From assembly GCA_029975625.1 (NCBI GenBank), contig JARKOR010000102.1:1-20279 (forward strand): a DNA stretch of 20,279 bases, given 5' to 3'. The notes beneath the pieces are model-generated. The model worked only from the letters and a program-made list of their open reading frames with translations. It made no database searches and was not told where the DNA came from. Both the position numbers and the translations under genes were made by a program. Positions 7,355-13,874 of this stretch are shown piece by piece. Position 1 is the stretch's first letter; every line of letters begins with the position of its first letter. Origin of the DNA: Nanosynbacter sp. GTDB lineage: Bacteria > Patescibacteriota > Saccharimonadia > Saccharimonadales > Saccharimonadaceae.

Positions 7355-8248
7355 TTAATTTTTCTTTTTTACCTCAATGGCCTTGTGCGAAAATGGCCAA
7401 TGCCAGTGCGGTTGCAAGAGTGTTTTCATTTCAGCGATATGATCTTCCGCAGCCTGCTCACCAATGGTGATCAATTCTTTCACTCGTCCATAGCCTACAA
7501 ATGCATTGACATTTGCGGGAATTTCAGGACAAATCAGCACATCAGGAGGAAATTGATGTAATCTGTTCCTCTGTCCTGCAATTCTCAGGGCATAAAAGGT
7601 GTCATCAAGAACTTCCAGTGTATTGGCAATCCCCTCTGGAACCCAGCGATGATTCCCGATCCATTGACCGATACCGTCCTCCTGAGATAAACCGATATCC
7701 ACTGCGATGATCACGTCAGCGCCCATTTGGCTGACTACATCGACGGGTAAATTGTTGAGTACACCACCGTCCACCAGCCGCATACCGTTTATTTCTACCG
7801 GTTTGAACAATCCAGGGAGAGAAGTGGTAGCGCGTAGCGCCATTGCCACCAGTCCTTCACGCAACACGACTTCCTGGTGCGAATTCAAATCTACAGCCAC
7901 CACAGCCATTGGCAGGTTCAATTCTGAGAAAGTTTTATCCCCAAATTCTTTTTTAAAGAAAGCGAGCACCCTTTCACCGCGGATCAAACCGCCATTTGGC
8001 AGACCTGGGTCAACCAGACGCACCATATGTCGTTTCTGTGTAATGGCCAATGATTCCCGTTCCAGATCAGAAGAACTCATCCCGGCAGCATAGCCCGCTG
8101 CAATGACACCTCCCATGCTTGTGCCTGCCAGATAATCCACCGGAATCCCTTCACGCTCCAATACGCGCAACACGCCAATATGAGCCAGCCCGCGCGCACC
8201 GCCACCACTTAATACCAGTCCGACAGAAGGTCGGCTATGCGTTATCAT
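7355..8248 (-). CDS. Patatin-like phospholipase
   Basis: This is a 297-residue patatin with the full catalytic set: the oxyanion loop GGGARG (residues 15-20), the nucleophile Ser44 in GTSMG (42-46) and the dyad Asp160 in VDGGVLNNLP. Patatins of the RssA/YchK type hydrolyse acyl esters of membrane lipids and release free fatty acid. I place the start at the ATG at 8248, because GGAGG lies five bases before it. The GTG two codons upstream overlaps that ribosome binding site. The start lies within the end of uppS (14-base overlap), so the two are coupled. Released fatty acids could be taken up by the DegV proteins encoded in the same block, though this link is inference. Confidence 0.93.
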   Translation of the reverse strand: MITHSRPSVGLVLSGGGARGLAHIGVLRVLEREGIPVDYLAGTSMGGVIAAGYAAGMSSSDLERESLAITQKRHMVRLVDPGLPNGGLIRGERVLAFFKKEFGDKTFSELNLPMAVVAVDLNSHQEVVLREGLVAMALRATTSLPGLFKPVEINGMRLVDGGVLNNLPVDVVSQMGADVIIAVDIGLSQEDGIGQWIGNHRWVPEGIANTLEVLDDTFYALRIAGQRNRLHQFPPDVLICPEIPANVNAFVGYGRVKELITIGEQAAEDHIAEMKTLLQPHWHWPFSHKAIEVKKKN

Positions 8249-8957
8249 TGCCACCTCCTATTTGCTTAGCATAGATAGCAATCGCTTCTAGGAGATGCTC
8301 TTTGCGAAAATCAGGCCAAAGAACAGGCATACTCCAAAAAACTGCGTTCGCTGCACGCCAGAGAAGGAAGTTGCTCAGGCGCCATTCACCGCCCGTACGC
8401 ACGATCAGATCAACATCCGGTATATCCGGGAGGTACAGATAATGTGAAAAAGTAGTTTCGTCGATTTGGGAGACCTCCAGATTGCCTTGTTGATGATCCG
8501 AAATGATCGCTTTCATGGCGTCAACAATTTCTGCCCGTCCGCCATAATTAAGGGCTAGATTTAAGATCAGGCGAGCGTTCTCTTTTGTTTGCAAGGCTGC
8601 TTCATCCAAAGTGCCCAATAGCGAGTCAGGAAGCCCTTCACGGCTCCCCACAAGTTGCAGACGGACGCCGTTGCGCTGCAAGTCAGGCAATTCCTGCATT
8701 GCGTACTTTTCAGCTAACCGCATTAAGAAATCGACTTCCGTCTTTGGTCGGCACCAGTTTTCGGTGGAAAAAGTATATAAAGTTAAAATCTTGATTCCGA
8801 TTTCAACGCAATCTTCAACTGTCCTTTTGGCCGTTTGCACGCCTTCCTGATGTCCGGCGAACCGGGGAAGTCCACGTTGCTGCGCCCAGCGGCCATTGCC
8901 ATCCATGATAATTCCCAGATGCTGGGGAATATTAGTTTGACTACGATTTACGTACAT
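8235..8957 (-). CDS. uppS: cis-Prenyltransferase, isoprenyl (undecaprenyl) diphosphate synthase family
   Basis: The 240-residue protein shows the family signatures in order: HLGIIMDGNGRWA (residues 13-25, metal-binding Asp19), the TLYTFSTENW segment, LALNYGGRAEI, and RTGGEWRLSNFLLW near the C-terminus. Enzymes of this family condense isopentenyl diphosphate onto farnesyl or geranyl diphosphate to make the polyprenyl carrier for cell-wall and glycan synthesis. The segment after SNFLLW normally reads AYAE; here it reads ANAV, so the Glu that binds Mg2+ (E213 in E. coli) is Val206. I chose the ATG at 8957 over a GTG twelve bases upstream because AAGG overlaps the latter. It starts 14 bases after the radical SAM gene and overlaps the patatin gene. 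Confidence 0.92.
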   Translation of the reverse strand: MYVNRSQTNIPQHLGIIMDGNGRWAQQRGLPRFAGHQEGVQTAKRTVEDCVEIGIKILTLYTFSTENWCRPKTEVDFLMRLAEKYAMQELPDLQRNGVRLQLVGSREGLPDSLLGTLDEAALQTKENARLILNLALNYGGRAEIVDAMKAIISDHQQGNLEVSQIDETTFSHYLYLPDIPDVDLIVRTGGEWRLSNFLLWRAANAVFWSMPVLWPDFRKEHLLEAIAIYAKQIGGGNDNA

Positions 8958-8971
8958 GTATGTAAACACCC

Positions 8972-10438
8972 TTAAGATCGATCTTGCAGGTATTGTTCGT
9001 CCCAGATCGATTTGGATAAATTCTCGTATAGCTCGCCGTAGTGTTCCAACCCTTTCCCGTAATCCGGGTCAAGCAATGCCGCCTGAGCGCTTTCATCGAT
9101 CGGCTCCGGCTCATGTCTGGCGATTAACTGACTTAAGACAGCATGGTGATCTCGATTCAAACACGGCGCCAGCCAGTTGCCTTTGCTTTGCATGTAACTT
9201 TCCTGCCAAGCGCGGATGTCTGCAAAGAAAGGATTTGCCCAGACATTGTTCAAAGTGCCACCCTGTGCATAAATCTCCTTGACATTAACTGGAGAGTAAG
9301 GCACAAAAACACAGGGTGAAACATGACCGTTCCAATCGATATACAGGTATCCTCCGCCACGCGCACGGCCGCCAGCGATACATCCATTGGAGAGTGTGCC
9401 GTGATTCCAGAAGTCAGCCAGGAAAATTTTGTGTTTTTTTACGATCTCCCAGGAACGCTTCCACATCCAAAGTCGTTGCTCCGGGGTCGGCATCAGATCC
9501 AGGGTAAATGAACGACCGATGGGCATGTATTGGAATATCCATCCATAAAAGGCTCCCTGCTGTTCGAAAAAGTAATCGATGAATTCTTCTGATAATATTT
9601 CTTCGGCATTGTGCCTGGTGGCTGTCAAGGAAATGCCAAAAAATACGCCTGCTTTGCGTAACTGTTCCATGGCCGCCAGAATCTTATCAAATACACCCAC
9701 ACCACGCCGCTCATCGGTTCGCTCACGCCAACCTTCAACTGAAATAGCCGGTGTCACATTTCCTAAAGCAGCCATTCGCTGAGCAGTTTTTTCATCAATC
9801 AAGGTTCCATTGGTGTAGAACATGAATAATACGTCCGGATGTTTTTCGGCTGCATCTAGCAAGCCCTTTCCTTCTGATCGGTAAGCCAGCGGTTCTCCAC
9901 CGCTAATGACCAAGAATCTTACGCCCCACAGTGTTTTTGCCTCAGTAATAATTCGATCAAAAGTGGACCAATCCAACTTTTCTGCGGTGGGTCCGGCACT
10001 TGCATAACAACCTGTACATTGCAAATTACACGTCTTCCCTGGACTAATCGTCAATGTACTTGGAGGATACATTCCAAATTCCTGGGTGAAACGAGCGATC
10101 GCTGATTGTTCCCCTCCCTGAACCAGGGCTCCATGAATCAGGTTGTGAGCAATGGAACGCAATGTTGCCTCAGATAATCTGCGGGCAAGTATCCGATCGA
10201 AGGTTTTTATGAAAGCATCTCCGAACAATTTCTGATCAGTCAATACACCAGGTGGGAGAGAGGATAATAATGGGTTGACTGGGCGAATGCGAGAAGAAAC
10301 AAATTTTCCTGTCTGTAATACGCCGTACCGCAAGGATGCTGATTTTGAAAGGAGGGGGGAGATTCCCACAGCAACATCCAGCCCCGCGTTGAAAACTTTA
10401 TTTTTTATAGCCCCATTTGTAAGAGAATTTGCAACCAT
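8972..10438 (-). CDS. Radical SAM protein with C-terminal SPASM-like cysteines
   Basis: This 488-residue protein has the radical SAM cluster CNLQCTGC (Cys137, 141 and 144), the GGEP motif (180-183) and a TIM-barrel-like core to about residue 310. The C-terminal part adds Cys353 (NGCIAGG), Cys376 (HVSPCVFVPY) and Cys426 (APCLNRDH), a layout like SPASM/Twitch domains that hold a second Fe-S cluster. The first 130 residues are not part of the usual fold. GGAGG sits six bases before the ATG. It is immediately followed by uppS and lies among lipid genes, so a lipid or isoprenoid substrate is plausible. Peptide-modifying enzymes are the usual SPASM role, but no obvious precursor peptide lies next to it. 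The reaction is unknown. Confidence 0.88.
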   Translation of the reverse strand: MVANSLTNGAIKNKVFNAGLDVAVGISPLLSKSASLRYGVLQTGKFVSSRIRPVNPLLSSLPPGVLTDQKLFGDAFIKTFDRILARRLSEATLRSIAHNLIHGALVQGGEQSAIARFTQEFGMYPPSTLTISPGKTCNLQCTGCYASAGPTAEKLDWSTFDRIITEAKTLWGVRFLVISGGEPLAYRSEGKGLLDAAEKHPDVLFMFYTNGTLIDEKTAQRMAALGNVTPAISVEGWRERTDERRGVGVFDKILAAMEQLRKAGVFFGISLTATRHNAEEILSEEFIDYFFEQQGAFYGWIFQYMPIGRSFTLDLMPTPEQRLWMWKRSWEIVKKHKIFLADFWNHGTLSNGCIAGGRARGGGYLYIDWNGHVSPCVFVPYSPVNVKEIYAQGGTLNNVWANPFFADIRAWQESYMQSKGNWLAPCLNRDHHAVLSQLIARHEPEPIDESAQAALLDPDYGKGLEHYGELYENLSKSIWDEQYLQDRS

Positions 10439-10524
10439 TTTCTACCTCCATGTAGATCGTTTAATTGTGCGCATCTTCTGCAGGCTTATTTGATGCTCTT
10501 TACGAAAGTAAACCCGGCCCAGGA

Positions 10525-10680
10525 TCATTTTTTTCTCTTCCACCAATCCAGATACCACGCCAGGATAAGCGCCAGGCTGGAGAGAAGTAACAGGTATCCA
10601 TATACGAAGGGATTGATGACGGTTAGGTTTATGACATCACTCCAATGGTTTCGATTGTTTTCTTTCCAATCGTTTACTCT
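10525..10680 (-). other. Start-less -1 frame extension of the phasin-like gene encoding a membrane helix
   Basis: After the last Lys codon of the phasin-like gene, the -1 register stays open for 51 codons to a TGA at 10525. Its C-terminal half is a clear transmembrane helix with a Trp/Lys/Arg tail (AWYLDWWKRKK). The open stretch reaches back to 10752 without any ATG, GTG or TTG. Five A residues (AAAAAG) occur at the possible shift point. A perfect hairpin follows six bases later. Either a frameshift joins it to the phasin, or it is a separate peptide with a rare start (an ATA follows GGAG by seven bases), or it is a relic. Confidence 0.38.
10652..10672 (-). repeat. Perfect 6-bp stem-loop right after the phasin-like stop
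   Basis: CGATTG and CAATCG flank a nine-base purine-rich loop (GAAAGAAAA), starting one base after the phasin stop codon. It has no T-run, so it is not a standard terminator. Its distance from the AAAAAG run fits a frameshift-stimulating hairpin. Confidence 0.45.
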
Positions 10681-10970
10681 TTTTCTTGCCTGCCTAGAGT
10701 TTCTATCTTTGATGCCAAATCCTGTAGGTCTTGCTTTGTAACCAGGCCTAGTTCATCCAAGGAGCTCTTCACTTCGTCATGGATCAGTTTACGCAAGCTC
10801 TGACGTTCATCCTCCCCGCGTTGAACCAGACTTTCAACCCAATCCTTGGCTTCATCTTTTTGAACTTCACCACGTCGGATGAGTTCGTCTACAATCTTTT
10901 GAGCTTTCTCATGGGTCATTGAGAGAAGACCGATTCCCGCCAAGACACTTTGTTCAAACAAGCTGCGCAT
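10674..10970 (-). CDS. Phasin-like / PHA synthesis regulator-like small protein
   Basis: This is a 98-residue, strongly helical and charged protein. Residues 1-17 (MRSLFEQSVLAGIGLLS) are amphipathic to hydrophobic. Helices follow with the pattern THEKAQKIVDELIRRGEV and then a long Glu/Lys-rich helix, probably a coiled coil. This matches the small phasin-like proteins often annotated as polyhydroxyalkanoate synthesis regulators, which coat lipid or polymer surfaces or membranes. I start it at the ATG preceded by AAGGAGG, 22 bases after the DegV stop. Longer in-frame starts would overlap degV. No PHA synthase gene is present, so granule binding is not implied. The -1 frame continues into a membrane helix (see the 10525-10680 entry). 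Confidence 0.7.
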   Translation of the reverse strand: MRSLFEQSVLAGIGLLSMTHEKAQKIVDELIRRGEVQKDEAKDWVESLVQRGEDERQSLRKLIHDEVKSSLDELGLVTKQDLQDLASKIETLGRQEKE

Positions 10971-10992
10971 ATTAACCTCCTTATTTGGTTTT

Positions 10993-11844
10993 TTAATTTT
11001 CCGCATATAAAGCAATACCAATCGTTCCCGGTCCCACGTGAACGCCAATGACCGGGCTGAACTCTACCGTAAAAATTTCCTTACATTTCAGATGTTTTTC
11101 AACTTCGTCTCTGAATTCCTGTGCGGCCTGAGGAACGTTGGCATGCACAATTCCCACATGCACGGGGCGCCCGTCTGCTTGTTGTTCTGCAAGGGCAATC
11201 AGGCGTTGCAAAGCTTTCTTTTTCGTGCGCACGCGTTCCAATGCGTCAATTTTTCCTTCGGAGTTAAAAAAGAGGATGGGTTTGATGTCAAGAGCAGTCC
11301 CAAAGTAACGGGATGCCCCATTGATCCTTCCACCTCGATGCAAATATTCCACTGTGTCCACAGCGAAAAAGACTTTCAGGCGATTAACCACTTCATCGGC
11401 TGCCTGTCTAACTTCCTGCAAACTTGCACCTTGCTCAGCAGCCCGGGCTGCAGCAAGAATAATCATCACTTGCCCCATTGAGGTGATTTGAGTATCAATA
11501 ATCTCCACCGGCACTCGGGTAAACAGACGAACTGCAGCCTGAGCAGAATCCACCGTGCCACTGATGCCAGACGAAATCAACGGCACGACGATACCAGTTG
11601 CTCCTTCATCTGCCAAACTCTCGAAAACCTTAAGAAAATCCTGAATAGATGGTTGTGAGGTAGTAGGAAGCTGTTTGTTACTAGACAAGCGTCTGTAAAA
11701 TTCTTCAGGAGTTAGATCTATACCATCAAGGTAAGTTTCACTTCCCCAATGGATCTTCAGCGGAACAATGCGAATGGCATATTGTTCAACCCATTCCGCT
11801 GGAATATTTGCAGTGCTGTCCGTCACAATTGCAATATTATTCAT
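10993..11844 (-). CDS. DegV family fatty-acid-binding protein (copy 2)
   Basis: The 283-residue DegV protein has TDSTANIP (residues 8-15), LPTTSQPSIQDF (59-70) and a C-terminal PVIGVHVGPGTIGIALY stretch. The VHVGPGTIG segment keeps the canonical His and Gly residues better than copy 1 (LHTGLGTIG). AAGGAGG lies seven bases before the ATG. The 43-base gap from the regulator gene carries a copy of the operator-like motif, so it is probably controlled by that regulator. The two DegV copies bracket the lipid gene block. They may bind different fatty acids, as FakB1 and FakB2 do in Staphylococcus, but the ligand here is unknown. Confidence 0.93.
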   Translation of the reverse strand: MNNIAIVTDSTANIPAEWVEQYAIRIVPLKIHWGSETYLDGIDLTPEEFYRRLSSNKQLPTTSQPSIQDFLKVFESLADEGATGIVVPLISSGISGTVDSAQAAVRLFTRVPVEIIDTQITSMGQVMIILAAARAAEQGASLQEVRQAADEVVNRLKVFFAVDTVEYLHRGGRINGASRYFGTALDIKPILFFNSEGKIDALERVRTKKKALQRLIALAEQQADGRPVHVGIVHANVPQAAQEFRDEVEKHLKCKEIFTVEFSPVIGVHVGPGTIGIALYAEN

Positions 11845-11857
11845 AAAGCCTCCTTAT

Positions 11858-11870
11858 CGAAAATAACGAA
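11858..11870. promoter_or_regulatory. Operator-like motif, copy 1, before degV (copy 2)
   Basis: CGAAAATAACGAA on the + strand, followed by AATA, so the CGAAAATA unit occurs twice in a 9-bp spacing. It lies between the regulator stop and the degV ribosome binding site, with no convincing promoter at the spacing seen in the other two copies. It may be an internal binding site. Confidence 0.55.
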
Positions 11871-11887
11871 AATATTCATTAAAAAAA

Positions 11888-12598
11888 TTAATTGGTCAGA
11901 ATTTGAACCACCTCCCGCGTGAATTCGCTCAACTGTCGTCGGCTTTCCTCATTTAATTGATAAAGCGCATCCTCAAACCGGCTCATTTGAGCAAGTAAGA
12001 TTGTAGAATATCGAATGCTTTTTCGCTCCAATACAGAAAGGAACATGCCGATTCCGCTTAAAACGCTCAGACCAATTTCCTGGGGTAATCCGATCCGATG
12101 CAGACGTTCCATCAGAGCACGAACCTCAGGTGCTTCCTGGATGGTTGCCAACATTAAAATCACAGCCGTGATCAATTCTGTGACAAAAATGAGCGGAGAA
12201 CGACTTTCCGGAATACGTAACAGAAGATTTGAAAGCAGGTCTTCGTAGCCTCCTGCTTGCCCTTCGCGCAACTGCTGCAAGATGTGCTCTTTGGCAACCT
12301 GCCAGTCTTCCAAATCAGAGAGATTACCAGCCAATTCAGCAAGTAAACGATTGGCTTCTTGCGTCGGATAAAAAAAGACGGTTGGGCGACCTGGCCCGTG
12401 TTGATCCGGATCGGATTGGTACTCCGCCCGTACGAGCCCTTTTTCTTCGAGCAGGCGCAACATCTCGTACGCAGTCACTTTACTGATTCCCAGCTGTTCA
12501 GCAACAGCCACGTAATGCACAGAATGTTCCATTTCCCGGTAGATATCCAGGAACTGGCCCAAAAATTGTTGTTGGCGGTAAGTAAGTTTCTTTTTCAT
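11888..12598 (-). CDS. Winged-helix transcriptional regulator
   Basis: The 236-residue protein starts with a winged helix-turn-helix (residues about 5-80): VHYVAVAEQLGISKVTAYEM is the HTH and LRLLEEKGLVRAEY leads to the wing, which ends GPGRPTVFFYPT. The GRPxxFFYPT motif resembles Rrf2/ArsR/PadR-like wings, but I cannot place it in one named family. The remaining 150 residues are helical and probably bind a ligand or form the dimer. The gene has a very short leader: the start codon lies about 18 bases from the predicted transcription start and has only a weak GGAT ribosome binding site. An operator-like motif overlaps its transcription start, so autorepression is likely. It is the first gene of the lipid block. 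Confidence 0.82.
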   Translation of the reverse strand: MKKKLTYRQQQFLGQFLDIYREMEHSVHYVAVAEQLGISKVTAYEMLRLLEEKGLVRAEYQSDPDQHGPGRPTVFFYPTQEANRLLAELAGNLSDLEDWQVAKEHILQQLREGQAGGYEDLLSNLLLRIPESRSPLIFVTELITAVILMLATIQEAPEVRALMERLHRIGLPQEIGLSVLSGIGMFLSVLERKSIRYSTILLAQMSRFEDALYQLNEESRRQLSEFTREVVQILTN

Positions 12599-12606
12599 GT
12601 ATTATC

Positions 12607-12619
12607 CGAAAATAACTAA
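12607..12619. promoter_or_regulatory. Operator-like motif, copy 2, at the regulator promoter
   Basis: CGAAAATAACTAA on the + strand, one base different from the other two copies. It begins three bases past the -10 box and covers the predicted transcription start of the regulator gene, as an autorepressor site would. Confidence 0.65.
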
Positions 12620-12622
12620 TTT

Positions 12623-12652
12623 ATTTTATCTCACTGATTTGAATCTTGTCAA
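12623..12652 (-). promoter_or_regulatory. Promoter of the regulator and lipid gene block
   Basis: TTGACA (12652-12647) and TAAAAT (12628-12623) are separated by 18 bp. The -35 box is perfect and the -10 box has one mismatch. The spacer shares several short blocks with the ubiA promoter at 13805-13834, and both are followed three bases later by the same operator-like motif. Confidence 0.75.
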
Positions 12653-12673
12653 GGGGGTCTGACCAGGTTATGG

Positions 12674-13594
12674 TTATCTTAATGCAACTAACCAAGAAAG
12701 AACATGCTGTGATACCCATGACCAGGCAAACTGGCTACCCAAGGCAATGGCCGCTGCATATTCAAGTGGCTTTTGAAAAGACTCCTGCAGGGCGATTCCA
12801 TTTTTATATCGGCGAATTCTTGTGACTGAAGGGAGTATAAAGATCAGCGATAGGGCAAGAACAAGCCACAAGACCCAAAGGGGAAACAAACGAATGACAA
12901 AAGCTGTCACAACACCTGATATTACTGCTAAAACCATCATCGCACCCATTAACCAGGTGGTAACCCTGGCGCCTAATACTGCTGTGGTATGTTTAAGGCC
13001 CGCTCTTAAATCGCCATCCAGGTCACGCATTTCATTAAACAACTCGCCATAACAACTGATACAGAAAACAAAAAGAAAGGGGAATATCCAATGAATGAAT
13101 GGAGCTGAGTCAAAAGTAAAATACCCAGTGAGGAACTGTAATCCGGAAAGCATAAAGCCATGTGTGAAAAAGTCAACAAAAGCGATATTCTTCAGGCGAA
13201 CCGGTTTCCAAGAATACAAGAAACTGATCAAAAGAGTGATCATACCCAACAAGAAAGTTGTTTTTCCCAGAGTGGAATAGACGAGTGCGGATCCCGCTGC
13301 CACACCAAAACTCATCAACCGGGCAGTAAAAGGGGATAAATCGCGCGCGGCAACTGGGTTCCGTCGGCATTTATGAGGAGTTAATGCGTCATCTTCAGCA
13401 TCTTCAACATCATTGATCATGAAAGCAAAGGCTACAGCCAGCCAATTTGCTAAAAGGACACCGATCAGTTTCCATCCAAATGAACCATTTCTTGCAGCAG
13501 AAGCACCCATTAGGGTAGTTACAATGACAAAAGCCAAGTACTCCTTGAACCTTGTTAATCGGATGCTGCCGTTTATCGTACGTCTGATTTGCAT
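12674..13594 (-). CDS. UbiA-family prenyltransferase
   Basis: This 306-residue, multi-pass membrane protein has both Asp-rich metal motifs: NDVEDAEDD (residues 61-69) and NEMRDLDGDLRAG (187-199), plus YSWKPVRLK (127-135). It has roughly eight or nine hydrophobic helices. UbiA enzymes transfer a prenyl group from a diphosphate to an aromatic ring or, in the archaeal DGGGP branch, to a glycerol phosphate. The first motif lacks the typical quinone-branch context, and the acceptor is open. GAGG sits six bases before the ATG. The leader from its promoter is about 190 nt with no gene in it. It shares the operator motif with the regulator, so it probably belongs to the same regulon as the lipid block. 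Confidence 0.92.
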   Translation of the reverse strand: MQIRRTINGSIRLTRFKEYLAFVIVTTLMGASAARNGSFGWKLIGVLLANWLAVAFAFMINDVEDAEDDALTPHKCRRNPVAARDLSPFTARLMSFGVAAGSALVYSTLGKTTFLLGMITLLISFLYSWKPVRLKNIAFVDFFTHGFMLSGLQFLTGYFTFDSAPFIHWIFPFLFVFCISCYGELFNEMRDLDGDLRAGLKHTTAVLGARVTTWLMGAMMVLAVISGVVTAFVIRLFPLWVLWLVLALSLIFILPSVTRIRRYKNGIALQESFQKPLEYAAAIALGSQFAWSWVSQHVLSWLVALR

Positions 13595-13782
13595 GATGCC
13601 TCTTGTATGTGGAGAGCTTTTTCGAGTTCAATATTGCTTCGATTAAATCTTACTATAATTACATACTATGTCGCATTTCCGATATTTAGGTTTTCAATTC
13701 GTCATGTAATAAACAGTATGATTTAATTCTGGCAAAAATGGCCAAAAATTGTAGTTTGCGGTGAGTATGTTTCCTTTACGTT

Positions 13783-13804
13783 AAATTCCGAAAATAACGA
13801 ATTT
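13783..13804. promoter_or_regulatory. Operator-like motif, copy 3, at the ubiA promoter
   Basis: The core CGAAAATAACGAA (13789-13801, + strand) is flanked by perfect 6-bp inverted arms AAATTC (13783-13788) and GAATTT (13799-13804). It starts three bases after the -10 box, the same geometry as at the regulator promoter. Confidence 0.65.
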
Positions 13805-13834
13805 ATTATAACTCATTGGTTTGTTTCTTGTCAA
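13805..13834 (-). promoter_or_regulatory. Consensus promoter upstream of the UbiA-family gene
   Basis: TTGACA (13834-13829) and TATAAT (13810-13805) lie 18 bp apart, both perfect consensus hexamers. It points towards the UbiA gene with an untranslated leader of about 190 bases. A promoter this strong is expected to need repression, which the adjacent operator-like site could give. Confidence 0.82.
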
Positions 13835-13874
13835 TGAAACGAATAGCCATGCTGCGAATTAACTCAACGGCAAG

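Noticed and set aside
10490..10741. 83-codon + strand frame with hydrophobic stretch
   Set aside because: It is antisense to the phasin tail and the membrane-helix frame. Its Phe-rich sequence is what reverse reading of Lys/Glu codons gives.
10674..11048. Longer phasin-like protein starting at 11048
   Set aside because: The extra 26 residues overlap degV and lack a ribosome binding site, while the ATG at 10970 has a perfect AAGGAGG.
11038..11481. 147-codon + strand frame
   Set aside because: It is antisense to a well-supported degV gene and has no recognisable protein features.
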